Origin: Acidobacteriota bacterium
GTDB lineage: Bacteria > Acidobacteriota > Thermoanaerobaculia > Multivoradales > JBCCEF01
Direction: 5' to 3'
Assembly: GCA_039028635.1 (NCBI GenBank)
Contig: JBCCHV010000060.1
Coordinates: forward strand, 1-41,957
DNA: 41,957 nt
Position 1 is the first letter of the stretch, and every line of letters starts with the position of its first letter. This document shows, piece by piece, positions 1 to 8,622 of this stretch. The notes under the pieces are model-generated. The model worked only from the letters and a program-made list of their open reading frames with translations, did not search any database and was not told the DNA's origin. Made by a program: the position numbers and the translations under genes.

Positions 1-2487
1 CTCGACGACGCCATCCGCCGCTACGGTGAAGCCGCCGAGATCAGCCGGCGGCTCGACGACCCGACCGGGGAAGCGATGGCGCGTATCCTGTTCGGTGTGG
101 TGCAGCTCCGCGCCACCCACCTCGACGAAGCCCGCCAGGCCCTCGAAGAAGCCCACCGACTCGCACCGGCGGACAGTGCCCTCGCCGCCCGCGCGCTCAA
201 TTTTCTCGGCCAGGTGGCGGCACGGCGAGCCGACCAGGAAGCGGCCCGCCGGCTTCTCGGCGAAGCCCTCGAGCTCTACGACCGACTCGGCGTCCGGGAC
301 CGCGACGTCGGCATCGCCACCATGGAGCTCGGCATCCTCGACTGGCGGCGCGGCGACCTCGCAGTGGCGGAGAAGCGCTACCTCAGGGCGCGCGAAATCT
401 TTCAATCGGACCCGAGCCAGCGCGTCTATCTGGCTTGGGTGGTCCAGAACCTCGCCCTGGTGGCTCACAGCCGTGGCGACCTCGCCACCGCCGAGGACCT
501 GCTGCAGCGCGCCCTGACGCTGCGCCAGCGACCGGATCGCAAGACCTACGGCGAAGCCGTGGCGCGCTTCAATCTGGCGTCGCTGCAGATCGAGCGTGAG
601 AACTTCGAAGGCGCCCGCCGGCAGCTCGAGCAGGCGATCGAAGTGATCGCCGAGCGGCGTCCCGGCTCCGACGCCGAAGCGGAGGTGCTCACCGGCCTCG
701 CCCGGGTCGCCACCGAGCAGGATCGATTCGCCGCCGCCGAAGAGTACCTGGCACGCGCCGAAACGACCGTTCGCCAGCGCCTACCGCAGGGCTTCGACCA
801 CGCCCTGGTCCACTACACGGCGGGCCGGCTGGAGCTGGCCCGCGGCAACCCGGCCGCGGCCGAAGAGCGATTTCGCCGCGAGATCACCATCCGGCGGCGC
901 ATTCAACCGGCGACGGGCGACCTCGCCCGGGCCCTCCATGCCCTCGCCCGGGTGCGCCAGCAGCGCGGCGATCCGGCACAGGCTCGCCGCCTGCTCATCG
1001 AAGCGGTCGAGGCGCTCGAAGCCCAGCGCCAGCGCCTCGGCGGTCCCCACGAGGCCCTCGCCCTGTTCACCGACCGCTACGCCAAGATCTATAAAGATCT
1101 CATCGCCCTGCTCCTCGACGGCGGCGAGACGGCGGCCGCCTTCCGCATCTCGGAGCGCTACCGCGCCCAGGGATTGTTGGCCCTCCTCGCCAGCCGCGAG
1201 CTCACCTTCGGCAAGGCATTGCCGGAACCTCTGCGCCGCCAGCGGCAGGAGAACGCCCGCGCCTACGATGCCGCCCAGGCGGCTCTCGCCAACCTCGCAT
1301 CGAGCAGTGATCCGGCGTTGCTGGCGCAACACCTCGACGGCCTGCGCGAGCTCCAGCGCCAGCGCGCCGAGATCGACCGCGCCGTCTGGCAACAGGATGA
1401 CCGCCTGCGCCACCTCGAAGCAGGGCGAGCGATCGCCCCCGATGCGCTCGTCGGCCTGCTGCCGGCGGGCACCTTGCTGGTCTCCTTCGTGGTGCGCGAC
1501 GACGAGCTGATCTCCTTCACCCTCGGCGCCGACGCCGAGCTCGCGGCCGAGCGCTCGCCGATCCCCCGCCACCAGCTCGGCCAAAGGGTGGAGCGCTTTC
1601 AGCTTCTCAACCACCATCGCGACAGCGACGAGGCGGCCCGGCGGCAGCTCGCCCAGGACCTTTGGAGCGAGCTCTTCTCGGTCTGGCAGGAGCGCCTCGC
1701 CGACGCCGATCGTCTGTTGGTGATCGCCGACGGACCGCTCCATCGCCTGCCCTTCGCCGCCCTGCTCACCGCCGACGGTCACTACGCCATCGAGTCCTGG
1801 GGGCTGCAGCAGGTGGTCTCGGCCACCGTCCTCGCCGAGCTCGCGGCGCGCCCTGCGCGCCCTGCGAACCGTGTCGTCGCCTTCGCCGACCCGACCAGCA
1901 CGACCATCGACGGTCGCCCGCGGCCACCGCTACCGGCCGCGCGGCGCGAAGCCCGCGGCCTGGCGCGCCGCTTCCCCGGCACTACGGTTCTCACCGGTCG
2001 GCACGCCTCGGAACCTGCCGCCAAGGCCTTGCCAACGACCGCCAACTGGCTTCACTTCGCCTGCCACGCCCGCATCGATCATCGCTTTCCCCTCGACTCC
2101 TACCTCGCCCTGGCTCCGGGCCGGAACGGCGACAACGGCCTGCTGCAGGCCTGGGAGGTGTTCGAGGAGATGCGCCTCGAGAGTGATCTGGTGGTGCTGT
2201 CGGCGTGCGACTCGGGCGGCGGCCGGGCGGTCGACGGCGACGGCACCATCGGCCTGACCCGCGCCTTCCACTTCGCCGGTGCCCGCTCCGTCCTCGCCAC
2301 CCAGTGGCCGGTGGCCGACGGCTCGACGGCGGACCTGATGGATCACTTCTACAGCGCCCTCGAAGCCGGCGCCTCGCCGGTGGAGGCCCTCCGCCGGGCG
2401 CAGCGCGACTTCCTCACCGGCCAGACCCAACCCAGCCGCCAGCATCCCTTCTACTGGGCCGGTTTCCAGCTCTTCGGACCCGGGTAG
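1..2487 (+). CDS. TPR-repeat protein with C-terminal CHAT (caspase-like) peptidase domain, 5' truncated by window
   Basis: The frame is open from base 1, so the true start lies outside the window. At least 828 residues are visible. The first two thirds are Ala/Leu/Arg-rich helical repeats of TPR type, with recurring A..y.E.AL-like units up to about base 1000, followed by a coiled-coil-like stretch. The C-terminal third is a CHAT domain. The predicted catalytic His is in HFACHA (codon at 2065-2067) and the Cys in LSACDSG (codon at 2206-2208). The tail has the family's typical ARSVLATQWPV and HPFYWAGFQLFG motifs. CHAT proteins are caspase/separase-related cysteine peptidases. TPR-CHAT proteins are common in bacteria with complex signalling, and some are activated in defence against phage, but nothing adjacent identifies a target. 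The family call is firm; the substrate is unknown. Confidence 0.9.
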   Translation, partial: LDDAIRRYGEAAEISRRLDDPTGEAMARILFGVVQLRATHLDEARQALEEAHRLAPADSALAARALNFLGQVAARRADQEAARRLLGEALELYDRLGVRDRDVGIATMELGILDWRRGDLAVAEKRYLRAREIFQSDPSQRVYLAWVVQNLALVAHSRGDLATAEDLLQRALTLRQRPDRKTYGEAVARFNLASLQIERENFEGARRQLEQAIEVIAERRPGSDAEAEVLTGLARVATEQDRFAAAEEYLARAETTVRQRLPQGFDHALVHYTAGRLELARGNPAAAEERFRREITIRRRIQPATGDLARALHALARVRQQRGDPAQARRLLIEAVEALEAQRQRLGGPHEALALFTDRYAKIYKDLIALLLDGGETAAAFRISERYRAQGLLALLASRELTFGKALPEPLRRQRQENARAYDAAQAALANLASSSDPALLAQHLDGLRELQRQRAEIDRAVWQQDDRLRHLEAGRAIAPDALVGLLPAGTLLVSFVVRDDELISFTLGADAELAAERSPIPRHQLGQRVERFQLLNHHRDSDEAARRQLAQDLWSELFSVWQERLADADRLLVIADGPLHRLPFAALLTADGHYAIESWGLQQVVSATVLAELAARPARPANRVVAFADPTSTTIDGRPRPPLPAARREARGLARRFPGTTVLTGRHASEPAAKALPTTANWLHFACHARIDHRFPLDSYLALAPGRNGDNGLLQAWEVFEEMRLESDLVVLSACDSGGGRAVDGDGTIGLTRAFHFAGARSVLATQWPVADGSTADLMDHFYSALEAGASPVEALRRAQRDFLTGQTQPSRQHPFYWAGFQLFGPG

Positions 2488-2589
2488 GGGACGACCGCCA
2501 GCCCTTCTCAACCCGCTCCCGGGAAGGCGCAAAGCTCTGTTTTGGTTATAGTTGAAGCCAACGCTACCGGACTCGACCGGTAGCCCACG

Positions 2590-3702
2590 ATGATGAACGA
2601 TCCTTTCGCCTCGTCCCGCGGCTTTCGAGCCCTGCTGGTTGCCGCCGCCCTCGCGGTGCTCGCCCAGACCTTGCAATGGGCCCAGGCGCTCCTGGTTCCC
2701 TTCCTACTCTCCGTCTTCCTGGCGGTGATCGCAGCCTCTCCGGTCGCCTGGCTGCGCCGCCACGGCGTGCCCAACTGGACCGCCGTCGTGCTGGTGGTGG
2801 TGGCGATCATGGCCGGCGTGGTGGCCGTCGCGGTGTTCATCGGACGAACGATCAACGAGTTCACCAGCCGGATCCCGATCTACACCGAACGCCTGCAGGA
2901 AGAGCTGATGTCGATGTCCGGCGACCTCGGCCAGCGCCTTTCCCTGCAGGAGCTCTTCGAGAGCGTCGAGCCCGGAGCGGTGATGAACCTGGTTTCGGGC
3001 ATGCTGGCGGCCCTCAGCGGCGTGCTCGGCAACGCTTTCCTGATCTTCTTCACGGTGCTCTTCCTGCTGCTCGAAGCGTCCGGCTTCCCGGCCAAGATCC
3101 AAGCCGCCTTCGGCGGCTCCGCCGGCACTCAGCTCTACTTCAATCGCGCCGCCGACGACCTCAAGCACTACCTCAGCATCAAGACCGCCACCAGTCTCTT
3201 CACCGGCGCCGCGGTGGCCACCTGGGCCGCCCTGGTGGGAGTCGATTTCGCTCTCCTCTGGGGCCTGACCGCTTTCCTGCTCAACTATGTCCCCAACATC
3301 GGCTCGATCATCGCCGCCATCCCGGCGGTCCTGCTGGCCTTCATCCAGCTCGGCCTCGCCTCGGCGGTGGTGCTCGCCCTGGGCTACATCGTCGTCAACC
3401 TGACCGTCGGCAACCTCATCGAGCCGCGGGTGATGGGCAAGCGCCTCGGGCTGTCCACCCTGGTGGTCTTCCTCTCGCTACTGTTCTGGGGTTGGGTGCT
3501 CGGTCCCCTCGGCATGCTGCTGTCGGCTCCCCTCACCCTGACCATCAAGATCGCCATGGAAGCCAAGCCTTCGACGCGCTGGTTCGCGGTCCTCCTCGGA
3601 CCCGAGATCCGGCCGACGGACGACCCACCGGCGCCGCAGGAGGAGCGACCGGCCGAGATCGCGCTGTCCGAGTCGCCGGAAAGCGCCGGCGAAGCGCGCT
3701 GA
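2590..3702 (+). CDS. AI-2E family transporter (UPF0118/DUF20-type permease)
   Basis: A 370-residue integral membrane protein. Two hydrophobic segments lie near the N-terminus, then a soluble stretch (about residues 90-140), then a block of membrane segments containing the family signature LLNYVPNIGSIIAAIP and the G-N-L-I-E-P-R motif. Length and domain order match the family. Known members move AI-2, export indole or act as Na+/H+ antiporters, so the substrate cannot be read from sequence. The start is one of two adjacent ATG codons; no strong Shine-Dalgarno is visible. The C-terminal 40 residues are a Pro/Glu-rich cytoplasmic tail. It converges on the next gene, with only 9 bases between the two stop codons. 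Confidence 0.88.
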   Translation: MMNDPFASSRGFRALLVAAALAVLAQTLQWAQALLVPFLLSVFLAVIAASPVAWLRRHGVPNWTAVVLVVVAIMAGVVAVAVFIGRTINEFTSRIPIYTERLQEELMSMSGDLGQRLSLQELFESVEPGAVMNLVSGMLAALSGVLGNAFLIFFTVLFLLLEASGFPAKIQAAFGGSAGTQLYFNRAADDLKHYLSIKTATSLFTGAAVATWAALVGVDFALLWGLTAFLLNYVPNIGSIIAAIPAVLLAFIQLGLASAVVLALGYIVVNLTVGNLIEPRVMGKRLGLSTLVVFLSLLFWGWVLGPLGMLLSAPLTLTIKIAMEAKPSTRWFAVLLGPEIRPTDDPPAPQEERPAEIALSESPESAGEAR

Positions 3703-3711
3703 CGGGATTCC

Positions 3712-4335
3712 TCAGAAAATCTCGAAACCAAAGCTCGCCGCCAGCCAATAGACACCGACGGCAATGGCGGCGATCGCCGTCACCAGCAGCACCCGCCGCA
3801 GGGTGCGTTCGCCGCCTCGCCCCCCGAGACGGCCCACCAGCCAGCCGAAGACGGCCATCGCCACGATGGCGCCGACGAGATAGGTGGCGAGATATCCCAG
3901 CGCCTGCCGCTGCGATCCGGCGACGGACGGCAGCACGACCCACAGGTGGGCCAGCCCCGCGACTCCGTGAACCCAGCCGACGGCGAAGGCCGCCAGCAGA
4001 CCCCGGCCCATTGAGGCGGCGGCAACGCTGCCGGCGGGGCGCCGCGTGCGCCAGGCCGCCAGCACTCCCATCACGATCAACAGGACCCCGACCAGAGCTT
4101 CGGCCCAGCGCGACAGAACGGCGACGTCGAAGGCGATCGCCAGAGTGGCATTGAGAAGCCAAGCGAGGAGCCCCAGAAAAACCACCCCGACCCCGTGACC
4201 GGCTCCCCAGACGGCTCCCAGGGCGGCGCCGCGACGCCCCCGAGCCGCCGCCAGCGGCGCCACCGCCGCCAGGTGATCGGGGCCCTGGGCGGCGTGGGCG
4301 ACCCCGGCGACGAAGCCGGTCCACCACCAGCTCAT
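3712..4335 (-). CDS. NiCoT/HupE-like membrane protein, possible nickel or cobalt transporter
   Basis: 207 residues, about six hydrophobic segments. The first segment carries HAAQGPDHLAAV and the second GAVWGAGHGVGVV. These resemble the HX4DH and GHG signatures of the nickel/cobalt transporter superfamily (NicO, UreH, HupE-like proteins). Here the spacing between the first His and DH is five residues rather than the classical four. A further His pair (VGWVHGVAGLAHL) lies in the second half, consistent with an internally duplicated metal-binding transporter. The gene follows the nuclease-like lipoprotein gene on the same strand after 33 bases, so the two may be co-transcribed. No hydrogenase or urease genes are in the window. 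The superfamily call is moderate; the metal is inferred. Confidence 0.65.
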   Translation of the reverse strand: MSWWWTGFVAGVAHAAQGPDHLAAVAPLAAARGRRGAALGAVWGAGHGVGVVFLGLLAWLLNATLAIAFDVAVLSRWAEALVGVLLIVMGVLAAWRTRRPAGSVAAASMGRGLLAAFAVGWVHGVAGLAHLWVVLPSVAGSQRQALGYLATYLVGAIVAMAVFGWLVGRLGGRGGERTLRRVLLVTAIAAIAVGVYWLAASFGFEIF

Positions 4336-4368
4336 GGCACCCTCCGGCGCCAGCGGCGGCGAGCCCGC

Positions 4369-4890
4369 TCAGCGCTGCTGATCACGCCACTCCCAGGGCG
4401 GCAGAGCGCCCGCCTGAGACCACAAGCCGCGGCCAGCCTGGCGCGCCTCCGCTTCGATCGCTTGATAGTCGTCGCGCCGCGGTGCGTAGCGTCGGTACCA
4501 CCAGGCCCAACCCGCCGCCAGGAGCTCGGAGTTGAGCTCTTCACCCGAGTCGCCGCGCACGATGGCGACGGTGCGACCGTAGCGGTCGATGCCGACCACC
4601 TCGATCTCGACCCACCGATCGAGCCAGGACGCTTCGACGAAGGAGCGCGCCTCCTCGCCACCGGGCTGCCCGCCCTCGGGGCAATCGACTCCCCACAGCC
4701 GGACCTCGACCGCCAGCCCGTCGACCTCGACCTGCAGGCTGTCGCCGTCGACCACCGAGGTCACCCGGCCGCGCAGCGACGTCGCCTCTTTCTCCGGCGC
4801 CGCCGGTGGACATCCCAGCAACATCACCACGACCACCAGCAGGGAAACGCGGCACAGCGGCGCCCGGAGACGATCTCTCATGGCGCGCAT
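4369..4890 (-). CDS. Thermonuclease-like (SNase fold) lipoprotein
   Basis: 173 residues. I place the start at the ATG ending at 4890 (a second in-frame ATG ends at 4881), because longer versions would run back across the divergent Smr gene. The N-terminus is a lipoprotein signal: a basic start, a run of Val/Leu and the lipobox LLGC. The rest is a staphylococcal-nuclease domain: RGRVTSVVDGDS, then RLWGVDCPE, a Glu a few residues later (GGEEARSF), and DRYGRTVA. These contain the equivalents of the active-site Arg, Glu and second Arg and the Asp of the calcium site. The end LLAAGWAWWYRRY...EAEARQAGRGLW is typical of the family. It is expected to cut DNA or RNA, or bind calcium, on the outside of the membrane. 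It may be co-transcribed with the downstream metal-transporter-like gene. Confidence 0.85.
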   Translation of the reverse strand: MRAMRDRLRAPLCRVSLLVVVVMLLGCPPAAPEKEATSLRGRVTSVVDGDSLQVEVDGLAVEVRLWGVDCPEGGQPGGEEARSFVEASWLDRWVEIEVVGIDRYGRTVAIVRGDSGEELNSELLAAGWAWWYRRYAPRRDDYQAIEAEARQAGRGLWSQAGALPPWEWRDQQR

Positions 4891-4944
4891 CGTAACGGAC
4901 TCGGCCAGCGTTGGCGGACCCGGTTTCGATATTCTGCGGCCATC

Positions 4945-5235
4945 GTGACCGAAGACACTCCCCAGGACGACCTCGAGCCGATCGAGCTGGCGATCACCGA
5001 CGTACTCGATCTCCACAGCTTCCCACCGCGGGAGGTACCGAATCTGGTGCGCGACTACCTCGACGCCGCCTACGATCAGGGCTTGCGGGAGCTGCGCTTG
5101 ATTCACGGCCGCGGCATGGGCGTGCAGCGCCGCACCGTCCGCACTCTGCTCGAGCGCGACCCACGGGTGATCGAGTTCGGCGACGCCCCCGCCGAGGCCG
5201 GCGGCTGGGGGGCCACCTGGGTGCGCATGCAGTGA
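4945..5235 (+). CDS. Small Smr-domain protein
   Basis: 96 residues from a GTG start at 4945. The protein is essentially one Smr domain, the MutS2 C-terminal type: LDLHSFPPREV near the N-terminus, a helix, then LRLIHGRGMGVQRRTV and a terminal WGATWVRM strand. LDLH and HGRG are the two conserved motifs of this nuclease-like fold. Smr domains nick DNA or cleave RNA; stand-alone small versions have no settled substrate. A frame open much further upstream exists but runs antisense through the nuclease gene, so the GTG is preferred. The stop overlaps the start of the next gene as GTGA, indicating translational coupling to the histone-deacetylase-like protein. Confidence 0.82.
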   Translation: MTEDTPQDDLEPIELAITDVLDLHSFPPREVPNLVRDYLDAAYDQGLRELRLIHGRGMGVQRRTVRTLLERDPRVIEFGDAPAEAGGWGATWVRMQ

Positions 5236-7073
5236 GTCGCCTGGAGCGCTTCTCGACCGCCCTCCGGCGGCGCTGGCGCAAGCTCTCCCAGGTACTCGAG
5301 CGGCGCCCCGTCGAGCTGGTCTACGGCCCGGGCTACTACTTCACCCTCGCCTCCGGCCTGCACGACCCGCGACGGGGTGAGCGCGTGCTGGCGTTCCTGG
5401 AACAGCAAGGACTGCTGCGCGAGAGCTCCCTCCACGAGCCCCATCCGGTGACTCTCCAGCTACTCCGGCGGGTCCACGACGAGGCCTATCTCGATGCCCT
5501 CCACCACCGCGACGCGCTCACCCGTGCGGTGGGCTACGGGCTCAGCGACAGCGAGCACGATGCGCTGCTGGCGGCACAACGGTTGATGACCGGCGGGACG
5601 GTGTTGGCGACCCGGCTGGCGCGCGCCAGCCGCGGCACGGCGATCAATCTCGGCGGCGGCTTCCACCACGCCTTCGCCGACCGGGCGGAGCGCTTCTGCG
5701 TCTTTCACGACATCGCCGCCGCGATCGCCGATCAGCGCCGCCAAGGCTTTGCCGGCCCCATCCTGGTGGTCGACCTCGACCTGCACGACGGCGATGCCAC
5801 CCGCGCCCACTTCGCCGACGACGCGAGCGTCCACACCTTTTCGATCCACAACCTCACCGGCACCCCTCGAGAAGCCGTCGAGGCCACCGTTCTCGAGCTC
5901 GGCGATGGCGTGGGCGACGACCTCTATCTGACGACCCTGCGGCGCGAGCTGCCGCCGGTCGCCGAACGCCTGCGGCCGGAGCTGGTGTTCTTCCTCGCCG
6001 GCACCGATCCGGCCGAGGACGACAAGCTCGGCGACTGGACGATCACGGCGGAGGCGATGGTCGAGCGGGATCGTTTCGTCATCGACCTCATCGGCCAGGC
6101 GGAGCCGGATCGAGGCTCCCTTCCCGGCCGCGTGCCGCTGGTCATGGCCCTCGCCGGTGGCTACGGTAGCGACACCTGGCGTCACACCGCCCGCACCGTC
6201 TCCTGGCTGCTCGGTGGCGAGGTTCTCGAACCGCCGTCGACGGAGTCCATGACCCTGGCCGGCTACCGCCGCCTGGCGGCTCGCCTGCGCCCCAGCGAGC
6301 TCACCGGCGAAGGTCCCGGTAGTAGCGAAGACTGGGGGTTGACCGAGGAGGACATCTACGGCGCCCTCGGTGGCTCCACCCGCAAGGACCGCTTCCTGAA
6401 CTACTACTCGGCCCACGGCGTCGAGCTCGCCCTCGAGCGCGCCGGGATCTTCGATCGCCTGCGGGCGCTCGGCTATCGCCACCCCAACCTGGCCTTCGAC
6501 CTCGACAACGCCAGTGGCGAGACCCTGCGGGTCTACGGCTCGCGCCACCAGCGCGAGCTCCTCATGGAGCTGCGCGTGCGACGCGACAAGGGCACCCTGC
6601 GCGGTTTCGAGATGCTGCGCGTCGAATGGCTGCTACTGCAGAACCCGCGACGCGCCTTTTCGGACCGCCAACCTCGCCTGCCGGGCCAAGCCCATCCCGG
6701 CCTCGGCATGCTGCGCGATGTCGTCGCCCTTCTGGTGCTGGTCTGCGACCGACTGCAGCTCGACGGCCTGCTCTTCGTGCCCTCCCACTTCCACACCGCC
6801 AGCCAGTCCCGCCGGGTCCTGCGCTTCGTCGACCCGGCCGCCGAGGGCCAGTTCCGCGCCCTCGACGACCTCCTGGCCTCTCTTCCCCTCGCCGCCGCCA
6901 CCCGCGCCGTGTCCGAAGGCCGCGTGCGCTACCGGGACACCGGCGAGACCTTCCGCTGGCAACCGGTCCCGATGGTCCTGCCGGTTTCGGACGCCCTCGA
7001 GTCGGCGGTCAAAGGCGCCGACTACGAGGCCGAGGCGGAACGCGCCCGGCAGGCCCAGCGCTTCGACCTCTAG
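5232..7073 (+). CDS. Histone deacetylase-family protein with an unassigned C-terminal domain
   Basis: 613 residues from a GTG that overlaps the Smr stop codon (GTGA). Residues about 30-345 form a zinc deacetylase domain of the HDAC/acetoin-utilization family. It has the tandem histidines in GGGFHH (H145, H146), zinc ligands in DLDLHDGD (D181 or D183, H185) and AGTD (D259), and the catalytic tyrosine in AGGYG (Y311). All key residues are present, so an active amidohydrolase is likely. The last 260 or so residues (from about ELTGEGPG onward) are not part of the HDAC fold. They contain ERAGIFDRLRALGY, LRVYGSRHQRELLMELRV and GLLFVPSHFHTASQSR and have no family I recognise. The protein ends in a TAG supplied by a repeat element. 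Confidence 0.85.
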   Translation: MSRLERFSTALRRRWRKLSQVLERRPVELVYGPGYYFTLASGLHDPRRGERVLAFLEQQGLLRESSLHEPHPVTLQLLRRVHDEAYLDALHHRDALTRAVGYGLSDSEHDALLAAQRLMTGGTVLATRLARASRGTAINLGGGFHHAFADRAERFCVFHDIAAAIADQRRQGFAGPILVVDLDLHDGDATRAHFADDASVHTFSIHNLTGTPREAVEATVLELGDGVGDDLYLTTLRRELPPVAERLRPELVFFLAGTDPAEDDKLGDWTITAEAMVERDRFVIDLIGQAEPDRGSLPGRVPLVMALAGGYGSDTWRHTARTVSWLLGGEVLEPPSTESMTLAGYRRLAARLRPSELTGEGPGSSEDWGLTEEDIYGALGGSTRKDRFLNYYSAHGVELALERAGIFDRLRALGYRHPNLAFDLDNASGETLRVYGSRHQRELLMELRVRRDKGTLRGFEMLRVEWLLLQNPRRAFSDRQPRLPGQAHPGLGMLRDVVALLVLVCDRLQLDGLLFVPSHFHTASQSRRVLRFVDPAAEGQFRALDDLLASLPLAAATRAVSEGRVRYRDTGETFRWQPVPMVLPVSDALESAVKGADYEAEAERARQAQRFDL

Positions 7074-7104
7074 CAGGCTGCGGACGGGGATTCTTTAGCA
7101 GCCT
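7071..7104 (+). repeat. Short degenerate copy of the stop-codon-linked repeat
   Basis: The stop codon of the HDAC gene is the first TAG of TAGCAGGCTGC. This is the same terminal sequence found at 11516, 11927 (minus), 15352 and 15575 (minus). Here the copy is short: AGGCTGC at 7075-7081 pairs with GCAGCCT at 7098-7104 around a 16-base loop. It lacks the long inner module of the other copies. It may act as a hairpin at the transcript end, but no U-tract follows. Confidence 0.6.
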
Positions 7105-7176
7105 CCAGGAGAGGATTTTCCCGAGCGTTAGAATCCGCCTGCCGCCATTCCCTGGACCGATCGAGAGGAGCAAGCC

Positions 7177-8622
7177 ATGGGATCGACTCGCCAACCCGCC
7201 ATCCTGCTCACCGCCCTGGTCTTCGGACTGGCCCCGATTGCCCCCAGCGAAGGCGCGACGAGCTGCTACGACGAATCCTGCGCCACCACCTGCACACCGC
7301 CGGCCCCGGTCGCCATTTCGACCCTGGTGGCGCCGAGCGACTTTCCTGCCGGCGCTCAGCTACCGGTCGCCTTCGTGGATCCCGGCGACGGCCGTGGCAA
7401 GCGCCTCATCGCGACCCAAGAAGGCGCCATCCTGCTGTGGGACGGCGTGCGCCAGAGGATCGAATCGACCTTCTTTCTCGATCTGCGGGACGACACCGGC
7501 GGTCCGGTCCTGGCGGGCGGCGAACGTGGTCTCCTCGCCCTCGCCGTCGACCCCGAGTACCCGGACAACGGACACTTCTACGTTTTCTACACGCGACGCA
7601 ACTCGGGTCCCGGCACCGCCGGTGATGTTGTCATCGAGCGCTACACCCGCTCGACCACCAACCGCAACGTCGCCGACCCTGCCTCGGCCCAAACCATCCT
7701 GGTCATCGATCATCCGGCGGGCAACCACAACGGCGGCTGGCTGGCCTTTGGTCCGGACGGTTTTCTCTACATCTCGACCGGCGACGGCGGCGGCGGTTGC
7801 GACAGCAATCAGGGTACCGGCGGTGACGGTCAGCGCCTCGACACCCTGGCCGGCAAGATGCTGCGCATCGATGTCCGCGGCATCGACGGCAGCGCCACCG
7901 CTCCCGATGACTGCGGCGTCGGCGCCACCAATTACACGGTGCCTTCGACCAACCCCTTCTCGGGCCAGGAGCCGGCCTGTGACGAAGTCTGGGCCTACGG
8001 CCTGCGCAACCCCTTCCGCTTCAGCTTCGATCGGCTGACCGGCGACCTCTATATCGGCGACGTCGGACAGAACAAGTGGGAAGAGATCAATCTGCAGGCG
8101 GCCGCCACGCCGGCACCGGTCAACTTCGGCTGGGTGTGCCGCGAGGGCTGTGAGACGGCCGGCAATGACGAGTCCGGCTGCTCGACCGCCGGCTGTCTCG
8201 CGGACGGTGGCACCACCTGTCAGTTCCCCCGCCCCAGCGGTCAGCTCTGGGACCCCGTCCTGTGCCACTACAACGGCGGTTGGGGCGCCATCATGGGGGG
8301 CTATCGCTATCGTGGCAGCGAGGTGCCGAGCCTCTTCGGCGACTACTTCTACGGCGACTCCGCCTGCGGCCAAGTGTGGAAGACCACCACCCTCGACCCG
8401 AGCAACCCGGCCACCATCGCCGCCTCCTGCTGGGCCAACGGTTTCGGCGCCGGTTACGGCTTCGCCGAGGACCGCCGAGGTGAGCTCTATCTGGTGGTCG
8501 GTGGAGCCAGCCGGATCAGCTGCATTCACAACGGCGCCGGCTGTACGTGGGCCGGAGATGTGCTGTTTGCCGACGGCTTCGAGTCGGGCAACACCACCGC
8601 CTGGAGCGCCTCGGTCCCGTAG
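7177..8622 (+). CDS. Exported PQQ-dependent aldose/glucose dehydrogenase-family beta-propeller
   Basis: 481 residues, preceded by GAGAGGAG eight bases upstream of the ATG. A signal peptide covers about residues 1-27. The body is the soluble glucose/aldose sugar dehydrogenase propeller (GdhB/YliI type): GERGLLALAVDPEY, NHNGGWLAFGPDGFLYISTG, the calcium/PQQ-site region STGDGGGG, VWAYGLRNPFRFSFD and GDVGQNKWEEIN. Asn-His-Asn-Gly carries the likely catalytic base. It would oxidise sugars or related polyols outside the cytoplasm, using PQQ that is made or imported elsewhere. Unusual Cys-rich insertions are present (for example near CREGCETAGNDESGC). The C-terminus GDVLFADGFESGNTTAWS is a tail shared with the exported protein ending at 11518. 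Confidence 0.85.
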   Translation: MGSTRQPAILLTALVFGLAPIAPSEGATSCYDESCATTCTPPAPVAISTLVAPSDFPAGAQLPVAFVDPGDGRGKRLIATQEGAILLWDGVRQRIESTFFLDLRDDTGGPVLAGGERGLLALAVDPEYPDNGHFYVFYTRRNSGPGTAGDVVIERYTRSTTNRNVADPASAQTILVIDHPAGNHNGGWLAFGPDGFLYISTGDGGGGCDSNQGTGGDGQRLDTLAGKMLRIDVRGIDGSATAPDDCGVGATNYTVPSTNPFSGQEPACDEVWAYGLRNPFRFSFDRLTGDLYIGDVGQNKWEEINLQAAATPAPVNFGWVCREGCETAGNDESGCSTAGCLADGGTTCQFPRPSGQLWDPVLCHYNGGWGAIMGGYRYRGSEVPSLFGDYFYGDSACGQVWKTTTLDPSNPATIAASCWANGFGAGYGFAEDRRGELYLVVGGASRISCIHNGAGCTWAGDVLFADGFESGNTTAWSASVP

